This document shows, in pieces, positions 55,548 to 63,780 of a stretch of DNA of 64,000 nt. The position numbers and the translations under genes were made by a program. Under the pieces are notes generated by a model. The model was not told the origin of the DNA and did no database searches. It saw only the letters and a list, made by a program, of their open reading frames with translations. Each line of letters starts with the position of its first letter. The first letter of the stretch is position 1. This stretch comes from Cribrihabitans marinus (GTDB lineage Bacteria; Pseudomonadota; Alphaproteobacteria; Rhodobacterales; Rhodobacteraceae), in contig NZ_FNYD01000002.1 of the NCBI RefSeq assembly GCF_900109035.1, positions 124,001-188,000 on the forward strand, written 5' to 3'.

Positions 55548-57323
55548 ATGCACGCCTATCGCAGCCACACCTGCGCCGATCTGACCGCCGCCAATGTCGG
55601 CGACACCGTCCGCCTGTCGGGCTGGGTGCATCGGGTGCGCGATCACGGGGGCGTCCTGTTCATCGACCTGCGCGACCATTACGGCATCACCCAGGTGCTG
55701 TGCGACGGCGACAGCCCGGCCTTTGCCGAGTTGGAAAAGGTGCGCAGCGAATGGTGCATCCGCATCGACGGCAGCGTGAAGGCGCGCGATCCGGACCTGG
55801 TCAATCCCAAGCTGCCCACCGGCGAGATCGAGGTCTATGTCCGCGAGCTCGAGGTGCTGGGCGCCGCGGCCGAGCTGCCGCTGATGGTGTTCGGCGAACA
55901 GGAATATCCCGAGGAGACCCGCCTGCGCTATCGCTATCTCGACCTGCGCCGCGAGGCGATGCAGGCCAGCATGACGCTGCGCTCGGACGTTGTGGCCTCG
56001 ATGCGCCGGCGGATGTGGGACAAGGGGTTCCGCGAATACCAGACACCGATCATCACCGCCTCCAGCCCCGAGGGCGCGCGCGATTTCCTGGTGCCCTCGC
56101 GCCTGCATCCGGGGCGGTTCTATGCGCTGCCGCAGGCGCCGCAGCAGTTCAAGCAGCTGATCATGGTCTCGGGCTTCGACAAGTATTTCCAGATCGCGCC
56201 CTGTTTCCGCGACGAGGACCCGCGCGCCGACCGCTCGCCCACGGATTTCTACCAGCTCGACATGGAAATGTCGTTTGTCACCCAGCAGGACGTGTTCGAC
56301 ACGATCCAGCCGGTGCTGCACGGCGTGTTCGAGGAGTTCGGGCAGGGCGCCAAGGTCGATGAGGTCTGGCCGCAGATCTCGTATCGCGACGCGGCGCTTT
56401 GGTATGGCACCGACAAGCCCGACCTGCGCAACCCGATCAAGATGCAGGACTGTTCCGAGCATTTCCGCGGATCGGGCTTCGCCATCTTCGCCAGGCTCTT
56501 GGAGCAGGAGGGCACCGAGATTCGCGCCATCCCGGCGCCGGGCGGCGGTTCGCGCAAGTTCTGCGACCGGATGAACGCCTTTGCTCAGAAAGAGGGGCTG
56601 CCGGGGATGGGATATATCTTCTGGCGCGACCAGGGCGAGGGCATGGAAGCAGCCGGCCCGCTGGCCAAGAATATCGGCCCCGAGCGCACCGAGGCGATCC
56701 GCCAGCAGCTGGGGCTGGGCGTGGGCGATGCGGCCTTTTTCCTGGGCGGCAAGACCAAGAGCTTCGAGAAGGTCGCAGGCAAGGCGCGCGACGTGATCGG
56801 CGAGGAGCTGGGGCTGACCGAGAAGGACCGCTTCGCCTTTGCCTGGATCGTCGATTTCCCGATCTACGAGAAGGACGAGGAAACCGGCGAGATCGATTTC
56901 GAGCACAACCCTTTCTCGATGCCGCAAGGCGGGATGGAGTCGCTGGAGGGCGACCCGCTCGCGGTCAAGGGCTATCAGTACGACCTGGCCTGCAACGGCT
57001 ATGAAATCGTCTCGGGCGCGATCCGGAACCACAAGCCTGAGATCATGCTCAAGGCCTTCGAGATCGCGGGCTATGGCGCCGACGAGGTCAAGAAGCGGTT
57101 CGGCGGCCTGTTCAACGCGTTCCAATACGGCGCGCCGCCGCATGGCGGCTGTGCGGCCGGCATCGACCGGATCGTGATGCTGCTGGCCGATACCGCCAAT
57201 ATCCGCGAGGTCATCATGTTCCCGATGAACCAGCGCGCCGAGGATCTGATGGTGTCTGCCCCGTCCGAGCCGACCTCCGACCAGCTGATGGAACTGGGCC
57301 TGCGGGTGATCCCGCAGGACTGA
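55548..57323 (+). CDS. aspS: Aspartyl-tRNA synthetase
   Basis: The 591-residue class II enzyme has an N-terminal OB-fold anticodon domain ([21 protein letters not shown], about 25-45). The catalytic core has motif 2 [20 protein letters not shown] and the bacterial GAD insertion (about 290-400). Motif 3 lies near the end ([14 protein letters not shown]). It charges tRNA-Asp. Whether it also charges tRNA-Asn, as many alphaproteobacterial enzymes do, cannot be judged here. Confidence 0.97.
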   Translation: MHAYRSHTCADLTAANVGDTVRLSGWVHRVRDHGGVLFIDLRDHYGITQVLCDGDSPAFAELEKVRSEWCIRIDGSVKARDPDLVNPKLPTGEIEVYVRELEVLGAAAELPLMVFGEQEYPEETRLRYRYLDLRREAMQASMTLRSDVVASMRRRMWDKGFREYQTPIITASSPEGARDFLVPSRLHPGRFYALPQAPQQFKQLIMVSGFDKYFQIAPCFRDEDPRADRSPTDFYQLDMEMSFVTQQDVFDTIQPVLHGVFEEFGQGAKVDEVWPQISYRDAALWYGTDKPDLRNPIKMQDCSEHFRGSGFAIFARLLEQEGTEIRAIPAPGGGSRKFCDRMNAFAQKEGLPGMGYIFWRDQGEGMEAAGPLAKNIGPERTEAIRQQLGLGVGDAAFFLGGKTKSFEKVAGKARDVIGEELGLTEKDRFAFAWIVDFPIYEKDEETGEIDFEHNPFSMPQGGMESLEGDPLAVKGYQYDLACNGYEIVSGAIRNHKPEIMLKAFEIAGYGADEVKKRFGGLFNAFQYGAPPHGGCAAGIDRIVMLLADTANIREVIMFPMNQRAEDLMVSAPSEPTSDQLMELGLRVIPQD

Positions 57324-57344
57324 GCCGCAGGCGGGTAAGGCCGG

Positions 57345-57821
57345 TCAGTCCTCCAGGCTGTCGGCCAGCTTGTCGTCGATCAGCTCAACCTCCTGCGCCT
57401 TGCGCTTGTGGAAACGCTGGCCGAAGGCGTCGTTGTGCTCTTCGCCGATGACCTCGCGGGCGCGGGCGAACACGTCGTTCTCCTCCTCGTCCATGTGGTG
57501 GTGATAGTCGTGTTCGAGCGTCTTGAACGTGGCCAGCCATGCCGGCGATGACATGTCCGTTGCGTTCAGTTCTTCCATCAGGTCGTCGAGCTGCTGGTGT
57601 TCATGCACCGAATGGCGGGCCGCGTCCTGACCCCAGGTCTCGGAAATCAGCTTGGAATAGAACGTCTCCTCTTCCGCGGCGGCGTGGGATTTGACGTCCT
57701 GGTAGAACTCCCGCCACAGCTTGCGGCGGGTTTCGCTGTCGCCGCTGGTGTCGGCGATCCGGTCCATCAGGTCGCGGTGTCGGTCGTGGTCTCGTTTGAT
57801 CGCATCGTAGATCGACGTCAT
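57345..57821 (-). CDS. Hemerythrin HHE-domain protein
   Basis: The 158-residue all-helical protein has the histidine/acidic pattern of a di-iron hemerythrin domain: DHDRHRD (H12, H15) in helix 1, SHAAAEEETF in helix 2, HEHQQLDDLMEE in helix 3 and LEHDYHHHMDEEENDVF in helix 4. Such proteins bind oxygen or nitric oxide or store iron. GGAG lies before the ATG. It is convergent with aspS and appears monocistronic. Confidence 0.9.
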   Translation of the reverse strand: MTSIYDAIKRDHDRHRDLMDRIADTSGDSETRRKLWREFYQDVKSHAAAEEETFYSKLISETWGQDAARHSVHEHQQLDDLMEELNATDMSSPAWLATFKTLEHDYHHHMDEEENDVFARAREVIGEEHNDAFGQRFHKRKAQEVELIDDKLADSLED

Positions 57822-57893
57822 GTCTGGCTCCTTCGTCTGGCTGAGCCGTCAACGTGCCGGACATGGGCCAGGTTCCCGAAACCGGCTGCCGCT

Positions 57894-57924
57894 CCGGGGC
57901 GACAATCAGTGTCCGACGCCCCGG
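57894..57924 (-). terminator. GC-rich hairpin downstream of the small membrane protein gene
   Basis: CCGGGGCG (57894-57901) and CGCCCCGG (57917-57924) form a perfect 8-bp stem with a 15-nt loop, directly after the stop at 57926 on the minus strand. There is no T-tract, so terminator function is uncertain. Confidence 0.3.
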
Positions 57925-57925
57925 C

Positions 57926-58072
57926 TCAGCGGCGCGGAGCGATGGTGAGGTCACGCAGCACGCGGCCACCGGCGCGGGCTCGGTTGCGCCGGATTTCTCG
58001 GGCGGCGATGCGGGCCTGCCCGTAGAGGACGATCGAGAGCGTGGCAACGGCGGCAATGAACAGTGTCAGCAT
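57926..58072 (-). CDS. 48-residue membrane protein coupled to the response regulator
   Basis: The short protein has one hydrophobic helix (about residues 3-20, LTLFIAAVATLSIVLYGQA). A highly basic tail with about ten Arg and one Tyr follows, ending TIAPRR. Its ATG overlaps the response-regulator stop by one base (TGATG), with GAGG 7 nt upstream of it, so translation coupling is likely. I do not recognise a family. The positive tail after the helix predicts a cytoplasmic C-terminus. Confidence 0.65.
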   Translation of the reverse strand: MLTLFIAAVATLSIVLYGQARIAAREIRRNRARAGGRVLRDLTIAPRR

Positions 58073-58791
58073 CAGATCGCCTCGCGCCGGGTCAGCCGGT
58101 CCTGGACCAGGCCGGCCACGCGGGCGGCCTTGGCCGCGGCCGGCAGGCCGTGTTCGCGCGCCAGCGCCAGCTGTTCGGCCGCGTCGGCCAGGGCGTGATC
58201 CTCGGCGCTGCGGGCAACCCCGCCGAGAAACTGCGCCACATAGTCCAGCGTCTCGCCGCGCGTGCCCTCGCCCAGGATCTCGGCGGCATGGGCGATGTCG
58301 TCGTGATAGGCCATCGGGTCGGGCCGGATGACCTCGTCCGGAACGATACGCGGCCCGGCCGGCTGCCATTCCGGCGGCAGACGGTTGAGGATCGCGTTCT
58401 GGAACGCCGCCAGCGAGATGATCGGCTTGGCCAGGAACCCGTCGGCGCCGGCCGAGATGGCGACCGCCTCGGTGAAATCGTCGCCGGACATGCCCAGGAT
58501 CACGCCGATGCGCGGGTTGGCCTCGGCCATGTCCTCGATCAGCGCGCTGCCCGAGCCGTCGGGCAGGCCGAGGTCGACGATCAGGACCGAGGGGCGATAG
58601 ATCTGAAGGTGGCGATGGGCCGAGGCCAGGCAATCGGCGCGGCGGATCCGCGCGCCGCTGCGCAGGCACATCAGCCGCAGCGCCTCGCAGGCATAGCGGC
58701 TGTCCTCGACCACCAGTATGGTCAGGCCCAAGAGCGGGCGCGCCGCCGTCGGCATCCGGTAGGGATTGGCAAAGGGGTCCGAATCGTCCAT
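58072..58791 (-). CDS. Response regulator with receiver domain and helical C-terminal region
   Basis: The 239-residue protein has a CheY-like receiver domain (about 22-145). The acidic pocket residues E29-D30, phospho-acceptor D73 in VDLGLPDGSG and K122 in FLAKP are all present. The remaining about 90 residues are helical and have no recognisable DNA-binding or output motif. They loosely resemble an Hpt-like bundle but without an obvious phospho-histidine. AGGAG lies 7 nt before the ATG at 58791. No histidine kinase is adjacent. Confidence 0.85.
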   Translation of the reverse strand: MDDSDPFANPYRMPTAARPLLGLTILVVEDSRYACEALRLMCLRSGARIRRADCLASAHRHLQIYRPSVLIVDLGLPDGSGSALIEDMAEANPRIGVILGMSGDDFTEAVAISAGADGFLAKPIISLAAFQNAILNRLPPEWQPAGPRIVPDEVIRPDPMAYHDDIAHAAEILGEGTRGETLDYVAQFLGGVARSAEDHALADAAEQLALAREHGLPAAAKAARVAGLVQDRLTRREAI

Positions 58792-58928
58792 GTGCAGGCT
58801 CCTCTCGACAGACAGGGCCACGCTAGGGATGGCTGGCTAACAGCAGGTTAATGGGCGCTTTGGCGCACTTGCGCTTTCGGCCTGCGCCCCGCATAACCCG
58901 GGCGCCATGTGACAAGAGGAGACCCCGG

Positions 58929-59333
58929 ATGATTGGCCGCCTGAACCATGTCGCGATCGCCGTTCCCGATCTGGACGCCGCCGCCGCGCAATACCGCGAC
59001 GCGCTGGGCGCATCGGTCGGGGCACCTCAGGACGAGCCCGATCACGGCGTGACGGTCGTCTTCATCGAGCTGCCCAACACCAAGATCGAGCTGCTTTATC
59101 CGCTGGGCGAGGACAGCCCGATCCGGGGCTTTCTCGACAAGAACCCCGCGGGCGGCATCCACCATGTCTGCTACGAGGTCGAGGATATCCTGGCCGCGCG
59201 CGACAAGCTCAAGGCAAGCGGCGCGCGGGTGCTGGGCTCCGGCGAGCCCAAGATCGGGGCGCATGGCAAACCGGTGCTGTTCCTGCATCCCAAGGATTTC
59301 AACGGCTGCCTGGTGGAACTGGAACAGGTCTGA
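58929..59333 (+). CDS. mce: Methylmalonyl-CoA epimerase
   Basis: The 134-residue glyoxalase-fold protein begins GRLNHVAIAVPDLDAAAAQYRD and has metal-binding positions H7, the Glu of FIELPNTKIELLYPL, the His of GGIHHVCYEV and the Glu of CLVELEQ. It interconverts (R)- and (S)-methylmalonyl-CoA in propionyl-CoA breakdown. AGGAG upstream supports the ATG at 58929. It is followed by a DUF1467 gene, a pairing common in this bacterial group. Confidence 0.93.
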   Translation: MIGRLNHVAIAVPDLDAAAAQYRDALGASVGAPQDEPDHGVTVVFIELPNTKIELLYPLGEDSPIRGFLDKNPAGGIHHVCYEVEDILAARDKLKASGARVLGSGEPKIGAHGKPVLFLHPKDFNGCLVELEQV

Positions 59334-59368
59334 GCGCAAAAGCCCACTCACTCACAAGGCGATCCCCC

Positions 59369-59644
59369 ATGTCCATCACCTCGGCCCTCGTTCTCTTCGC
59401 GGTCATCTGGTTCATGACCTTCCTCGTGGTGCTGCCGATCCGGATCAAGACCCAGGGCGACCTGGGCGAGATCGTGCCCGGCACCCAGGCCGGCGCGCCC
59501 GAGGTGCATCACCTGAAGAAGAAGGCCTGGATCACCACCGCCGTCGCCTTCGTGCTTTGGTGCATCATCGCCGGGATCATCGTCTCGGGCTGGATCGGCG
59601 TGCGCGACTTCGACTGGATGGGCCGGATGCCGCCCGCGGGCTGA
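59369..59644 (+). CDS. DUF1467 membrane protein
   Basis: The 91-residue protein has two membrane helices (about residues 5-24 and 53-74). The conserved LPIRIKTQGD segment follows the first, as in DUF1467. The function is unknown. It is 35 nt downstream of mce and probably co-transcribed. Confidence 0.85.
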   Translation: MSITSALVLFAVIWFMTFLVVLPIRIKTQGDLGEIVPGTQAGAPEVHHLKKKAWITTAVAFVLWCIIAGIIVSGWIGVRDFDWMGRMPPAG

Positions 59645-59647
59645 GGA

Positions 59648-60343
59648 TCAGGGCCGCGCCTGCAGGGCGTGGAAGATGTGGGTGAATGTGGCCGCGCCCA
59701 GGATCGGGACCAGCAGGTTGACCACCGGCACCGACAGCGGCATCGCCATCAGCGTTCCCGCCAGCCAGATCGTCCCGCCGTGCCGCGCCCGCAGCTTGCG
59801 CGCGCCGTCGCGCCCCAGCCGCCGCATCGCCGCCAGCGTGAAATATTCCCGGCCCAGCAGAAAGCCGTTGAGGCTCCAGAAGATCAGCGGCGCGAAGGGC
59901 GGAAAGAACACGTAGAGCAAGAGCGCCAGCAGGTTGGCGAGCAGCAGAACCCCCAGGAAATTCACCGTGTCGCGCAGCGCGTCCCAGAACGGCACCGGCG
60001 TCACCTTGGGCAGAGCGGGATAGTGCCTGTCCTCGACCGCCTGCGCCACGTCGTCGAGGAACATCGACGTGATGGCCGAGGCCACGGGGACCATCAGGAA
60101 CACCGACAACACCAGCATGAACAGGAGCGAGGACCAGCTGAGCAGGTCATCGAGCCAGGTCACCTGCCCCAGAACCGGCAGGGTCGCGTCCTCACCGACC
60201 AATGCGTTGATCAGCCACAGGAAACCGGCATAAGATGCCACCAGAAGGGCCAGTGTCAGGCCGATGCCGAGAAACAGAACCTTGCGAAACCGGGGATCGC
60301 CCAGTTGGCCGAGCGCCAGGGTGAAGCTGTTGAGGATCGTCAT
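59648..60343 (-). CDS. EI24/CysZ-like membrane protein
   Basis: The 231-residue protein has four to five membrane helices and the LDDVAQAVEDRHYPALP and LNGFLLGREYFTLAAMRR segments typical of the EI24 family, which includes the sulfate transporter CysZ. Sulfate transport is only one possibility. Its start overlaps the nitroreductase stop as ATGA, so the two are translated together. Confidence 0.82.
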   Translation of the reverse strand: MTILNSFTLALGQLGDPRFRKVLFLGIGLTLALLVASYAGFLWLINALVGEDATLPVLGQVTWLDDLLSWSSLLFMLVLSVFLMVPVASAITSMFLDDVAQAVEDRHYPALPKVTPVPFWDALRDTVNFLGVLLLANLLALLLYVFFPPFAPLIFWSLNGFLLGREYFTLAAMRRLGRDGARKLRARHGGTIWLAGTLMAMPLSVPVVNLLVPILGAATFTHIFHALQARP

Positions 60344-60918
60344 TCGGCGACCCATTCGGTGATGGCGTCCAGATCCGGGCGCGGACGCTCGGGCGGGATG
60401 CTGCCCTCGGTGGCGATGTGGATGAATCCGGCCACGCGCTCATTCTCGGCCAGGCCGAGGCCGGTGGTGCAGAATTCGCGGTCATGCGCGACCCAGCCGG
60501 TCAGCCAGTTGCCCCCCCAGCCCGCGGCCAGCGCCGCGTTGAGCAGGGCCAGGCAGACTGCGCCGGCGGAATAGGTCTGTTCGATCGCGGGGATCTTCTC
60601 GCTGGGGCGCTGCACCTCGATCACCGCTACGGCAAGGTGGCCCATATCGAATTGGCTGCGCGCCTTGGCCGTGTCCTCTGCGCTCTTGTGCAACGCTTCG
60701 GCGCGGGCCTGCGCCAGATCGGCAAGCCGGGCCATCGCGCCGGCCTCGATCACGATGAAGCGCCAGGGTTCCAGCTTGCCGTGATCGGGGCTGCGCGCGG
60801 CGGCGGTCAGAAGCGGGGCCAGGTCCTCACGTGTCGGCGCCGGGGCGCGCAACGTCTTTGCCGGGCGCGACCGGCGGGAGAGCAGAAAGTCGAGCGCGTC
60901 TGGGTTCGGGGCCGGCAT
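60340..60918 (-). CDS. Nitroreductase family protein (YdjA type)
   Basis: The 192-residue FMN-dependent oxidoreductase has the N-terminal LLSRRSRPAKTLRAPAP phosphate-binding stretch and AARSPDHGKLEPWRFIVIE. The C-terminal WGGNWLTGW and GFIHIATE follow. Its ribosome-binding site AGGGA lies in the loop of an inverted repeat (60921-60939). The physiological substrate is unknown. Confidence 0.88.
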   Translation of the reverse strand: MPAPNPDALDFLLSRRSRPAKTLRAPAPTREDLAPLLTAAARSPDHGKLEPWRFIVIEAGAMARLADLAQARAEALHKSAEDTAKARSQFDMGHLAVAVIEVQRPSEKIPAIEQTYSAGAVCLALLNAALAAGWGGNWLTGWVAHDREFCTTGLGLAENERVAGFIHIATEGSIPPERPRPDLDAITEWVAE

Positions 60919-60920
60919 GG

Positions 60921-60939
60921 ATGTAAATCCCTTTTACAT
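60921..60939 (-). promoter_or_regulatory. Inverted repeat containing the nitroreductase ribosome-binding site
   Basis: ATGTAAA-AGGGA-TTTACAT (as read on the minus strand) is a perfect 7-bp dyad ending 2 nt before the start codon. The five-base spacer is the only good Shine-Dalgarno sequence. It could be a repressor operator or an RNA hairpin presenting the ribosome-binding site in its loop. Confidence 0.55.
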
Positions 60940-61098
60940 TATCTCCCTACCTATCTCGGGCACCGAAGCATGGGTTTCAAGGGAAAAAGCCGCTCACCTG
61001 TCCGGATTGCGCCGTTGCGCGGCAGGGCGCGCTGCTACGGGACAGGCCGGGGGCTGGCACTCCGGGGCCACGGATCGACGGTGCGATGGGCCGGCGCG

Positions 61099-61356
61099 TT
61101 ATGGCGAGCCCTGGGTTTCAGGCCCGGCGGGGCGGTATTGATAGACGCCTTCGGGAAGATCCAGCGCCGCGGCCAGGTCGCGCAGCTGTTCCGGGGACAG
61201 CGTGATCTTCTGGATCCGGTCGCTGCGCGGATCCAGCTGTTCCAGGGTGACGCATTCGGCGAAGGAGTTGATCACCACATCCTCCTGCAAGGGCAGTTCG
61301 CCCTCGTCCACAAGGGTGATGACGGTGGAATCGAATTCATGCTCGATGGTAAACAT
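61099..61356 (-). CDS. Small conserved-type hypothetical protein
   Basis: The 85-residue acidic soluble protein (FTIEHEFDSTVITLVDEG...) has no motif I recognise. The N-terminal half is predicted beta-strand and the middle (LSPEQLRDLAAALDL) an amphipathic helix. A CAGG before the ATG is a weak ribosome-binding site. No partner is evident. Confidence 0.7.
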   Translation of the reverse strand: MFTIEHEFDSTVITLVDEGELPLQEDVVINSFAECVTLEQLDPRSDRIQKITLSPEQLRDLAAALDLPEGVYQYRPAGPETQGSP

Positions 61357-61481
61357 CCTGTCACAGTGACCCTGCCGGCGGGGTATTGCAAGCGGCCGGC
61401 GGGAACGGGAACGGGGCTGGAAGGTGTCGGCACGACGGGCTAGGTTCTCCGGTGCTGTCGTTGTTTCGGAAAGGTATCCAG

Positions 61482-62192
61482 ATGCGCCGGATCCTGTTGT
61501 TGCTGGCCTTCATCCTCGCCTCCTGCGGACCCTTGCCGGCGCCTCCGGCACCGGGCGGGCCACCACTGCCCGACGCGGGCGGGCCGCGGCCCAGCCCCGA
61601 ACAGGCGGTGCAAAGCTTTGCCGAGGTCAGCCGCGCGGTCGGCCCGCGCGCGGTGGAAGAATGCCGCCGCCGCACCAGCGGTGTGAACTGCGATTTCCGC
61701 ATCGTGGTCGATTCCGACCCGCGCGCGCCGGCCAACGCCTATCAGAGCCGTGACAAGCAGGGCCGCCCCGTCATTACCTTCACCGCGGCGATGATCGCGG
61801 ATGCGCGCAATGCCGACGAGCTGGCCTTCGTGATGGGGCACGAGGCCGCGCATCACATCCGCGGGCATCTCGACCGCCAGGCGGTGAATGCCGCGGCAGG
61901 GGCCGCGATCTTTGCCGAGCTTGCCACGCTGACCGGCGCCGGATCGGTGCAGACCGCGCAGCAACTTGGCGCGGCGGTGGGTGCGCGCACCTTCTCGAAG
62001 GATTTCGAGCTGGAAGCGGACGAATTGGGCACGGTGATTACCTACCGTGCGGGTTATGATCCGCTGGTCGGGGCGCGATTCTTCACGCGCATTCCCGATC
62101 CGGGCAACCGGTTCCTGGGCAGCCACCCGCCCAATGCCGAGCGGATCGACACGGTGCGCCGGACGGCGCGGCAACTGGGGATCGCTCCTTGA
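61482..62192 (+). CDS. Lipoprotein M48-family metalloprotease
   Basis: The 236-residue protein has a lipoprotein signal with lipobox LASC (C15). It also has the zinc-protease motif HEAAH (H120, E121, H124) and the downstream ligand motif FELEAD (E176, D180), so it is expected to be active in the periplasm. It resembles the catalytic domain of BepA/YfgC-type quality-control proteases but lacks TPR repeats. GGAAAGG precedes the ATG at 61482. Its stop overlaps the next start (TTGA). Confidence 0.9.
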   Translation: MRRILLLLAFILASCGPLPAPPAPGGPPLPDAGGPRPSPEQAVQSFAEVSRAVGPRAVEECRRRTSGVNCDFRIVVDSDPRAPANAYQSRDKQGRPVITFTAAMIADARNADELAFVMGHEAAHHIRGHLDRQAVNAAAGAAIFAELATLTGAGSVQTAQQLGAAVGARTFSKDFELEADELGTVITYRAGYDPLVGARFFTRIPDPGNRFLGSHPPNAERIDTVRRTARQLGIAP

Positions 62193-62557
62193 CCGGACTG
62201 GTCCGGCTTGGCGTCGTGCTGAGCGATCGCGGCTCGAAATACGCGGTTTCCGGCGCGCCGGTTCGCAGCCGGGCCGAGATCGACGCCGTGCTTGGTGCGC
62301 TGAAATCCGAGCGCAGCTATGCCAGGGCCACGCACAACACCTGGGCCGCCCTGCTGGACACCGGCGGCCTGAAGGCCGATGACGGTGAGGGCGGCGCGGG
62401 CATGGTGATCCTGCGCATGCTGGAGCGCGCCGGGCTGGACGGTCATGTCGTCATCGTGACCCGCTGGTATGGCGGCAAGAAACTGGGCGGCGACCGGTTT
62501 CGGCGCGTGCAGGACGCGGTTCGCGCCTATTTCGACCATCTGGGGATCCCGTCTTGA
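62189..62557 (+). CDS. IMPACT/YigZ-family protein
   Basis: The 122-residue protein has the family motifs RSYARATHNTWAA, DDGEGGAG and TRWYGGKKLGGDR. It lacks the C-terminal domain found in longer YigZ proteins. The TTG start at 62189 overlaps the protease stop as TTGA, which explains its use in place of ATG. The family has a translation-linked role in eukaryotes; the bacterial role is unclear. Confidence 0.85.
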   Translation: MTGLVRLGVVLSDRGSKYAVSGAPVRSRAEIDAVLGALKSERSYARATHNTWAALLDTGGLKADDGEGGAGMVILRMLERAGLDGHVVIVTRWYGGKKLGGDRFRRVQDAVRAYFDHLGIPS

Positions 62558-62630
62558 CCTGAGTCAATGCTGGCCGCGCACTGCCGGGGGTAGAGTGATG
62601 GTCATCCGCGCCGAACAGGGAGACCGGTCA

Positions 62631-62882
62631 ATGATCGAAATCGAGACACTCAAGCGCCACGCCGGGCTTGTCGATCGCATGGCGACGGCCACCGGCGTCG
62701 ACCTGCAGGAAGCGGCCCTGAGCGGTGATCTGTCCATCGACGAGATCACCGATGCCGTCCTGAAATGCACCGGCTGCAGCGATCCCGCGCATTGTGCCGG
62801 TGTGCTGGAACAGTCGCCGACCGTCGCAGCCCCGCCGGGTTATTGCCGGAACCGGGACCTGCTGGCGCGTCTGCAGCCCTGA
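62631..62882 (+). CDS. DUF6455-type small cysteine protein (first of three)
   Basis: The 83-residue protein has the pattern KCTGCSDPAHC followed by APPGYCRNRDLL, that is CxxCx5C plus a late PxxCxN cysteine, which I associate with DUF6455. The N-terminal half is helical. GGGAG lies 8 nt before the ATG. The four cysteines could bind a metal or cluster. Function is unknown. Confidence 0.75.
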   Translation: MIEIETLKRHAGLVDRMATATGVDLQEAALSGDLSIDEITDAVLKCTGCSDPAHCAGVLEQSPTVAAPPGYCRNRDLLARLQP

Positions 62883-62904
62883 ACACGGACCCGGGGACAT
62901 CGCG

Positions 62905-63180
62905 ATGCAACGCCTTGGACAGATGATGCGACACCTGCGTCTTGTCCGCCGCATGGGCAAGGAAGCGGGTGTCGACCTGGTGGCGGCGTATCGGGCCGGG
63001 GCGCTGAGCCAGGCCGAATGGGCGGAGATGGTCCAGGGTTGCCGTGCCTGCGCCTGGGCCGCGGATTGTCCGGGTTGGCTCGATTCGCATCCCGAAATCG
63101 GCGCAGCCCCGCCGGAATGCCGGAACCGCGCGCGTCTGGCTGCACTGAAAAACCGTTTCCCGTCAGGAGAGAAAGCATGA
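62905..63180 (+). CDS. DUF6455-type small cysteine protein (second of three)
   Basis: This 91-residue paralogue of the preceding gene has GCRACAWAADCPGWL and APPECRNRARL, the same four-cysteine layout. It starts 22 nt after the first copy ends. Its stop overlaps the third start (ATGA), so the copies are one operon. Confidence 0.75.
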   Translation: MQRLGQMMRHLRLVRRMGKEAGVDLVAAYRAGALSQAEWAEMVQGCRACAWAADCPGWLDSHPEIGAAPPECRNRARLAALKNRFPSGEKA

Positions 63181-63461
63181 AACAGATACGACTCGGAGAA
63201 ATCGAGCCGCATTTCTGGCTCACGCGGTCCGTCGCCCGCTGCATGGGCCTGTCGCTGTCCGAGGCGATGGCCGAAGGTCGGTTGAGCGAGCAGGGCTATG
63301 CCGAACTCGTCACCCAATGCCGCGCAGCAGGCGGTGCGCCCGGCGGGTGCAGGGCGGCCTGCGAGCAATGGCTGGCGGCGCAGCAATCCGAGGACCGCTC
63401 CGCGCCGGAGTTCTGCCCGAACGCGGAGCGCCTGAACGGATTGCGACGCTCAAAGGCTTGA
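63177..63461 (+). CDS. DUF6455-type small protein with altered cysteine spacing (third of three)
   Basis: This 94-residue paralogue keeps the HFWLTRSVARCMGLSL helix and the late PEFCPNAERL cysteine. Its middle reads QCRAAGGAPGGCRAACEQWL, so the CxxC pair is lost and the cysteines are respaced. AGGAGAG precedes the ATG. It overlaps the CDGSH gene tail-to-tail by 12 nt. Confidence 0.72.
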   Translation: MKQIRLGEIEPHFWLTRSVARCMGLSLSEAMAEGRLSEQGYAELVTQCRAAGGAPGGCRAACEQWLAAQQSEDRSAPEFCPNAERLNGLRRSKA

Positions 63462-63692
63462 ATGTGACCCGTCGCAGAGCGGCACCTTGCCGGAGTGCTT
63501 GCAGCCGCAGAAGAACACCTTCTTGTCGGCCTCGGCGGTATACTTGACCGGCTCGAAACCGGTCTCCTTGTGCGACCCGTCGCAAAAGGGCTGCCGGCTG
63601 GATTTCCCGCAGGCGCACCAGAAATAGGTCTTGCCCTCGGTCACTTCGACGGGAAACGGGGCTTTCTGGGCGATGTCTGGCTTGTCGGTCAT
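63450..63692 (-). CDS. CDGSH iron-sulfur domain protein with two repeats
   Basis: The 80-residue protein has two CDGSH zinc-finger-type [2Fe-2S] motifs: CACGKSSRQPFCDGSH and CGCKHSGKVPLCDGSH. Each has the three-cysteine, one-histidine ligand set of mitoNEET-like proteins. It would be a small soluble electron-transfer or cluster-carrier protein. Confidence 0.93.
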   Translation of the reverse strand: MTDKPDIAQKAPFPVEVTEGKTYFWCACGKSSRQPFCDGSHKETGFEPVKYTAEADKKVFFCGCKHSGKVPLCDGSHSSL

Positions 63693-63780
63693 CTGGCGCT
63701 CCTCTGCGGTTGGCTGAATCGTCCTCACCATAGAGGCGCACCGCCGTTGGGCAACCCGTGCAGGTCGGGGCGGCACCGGC

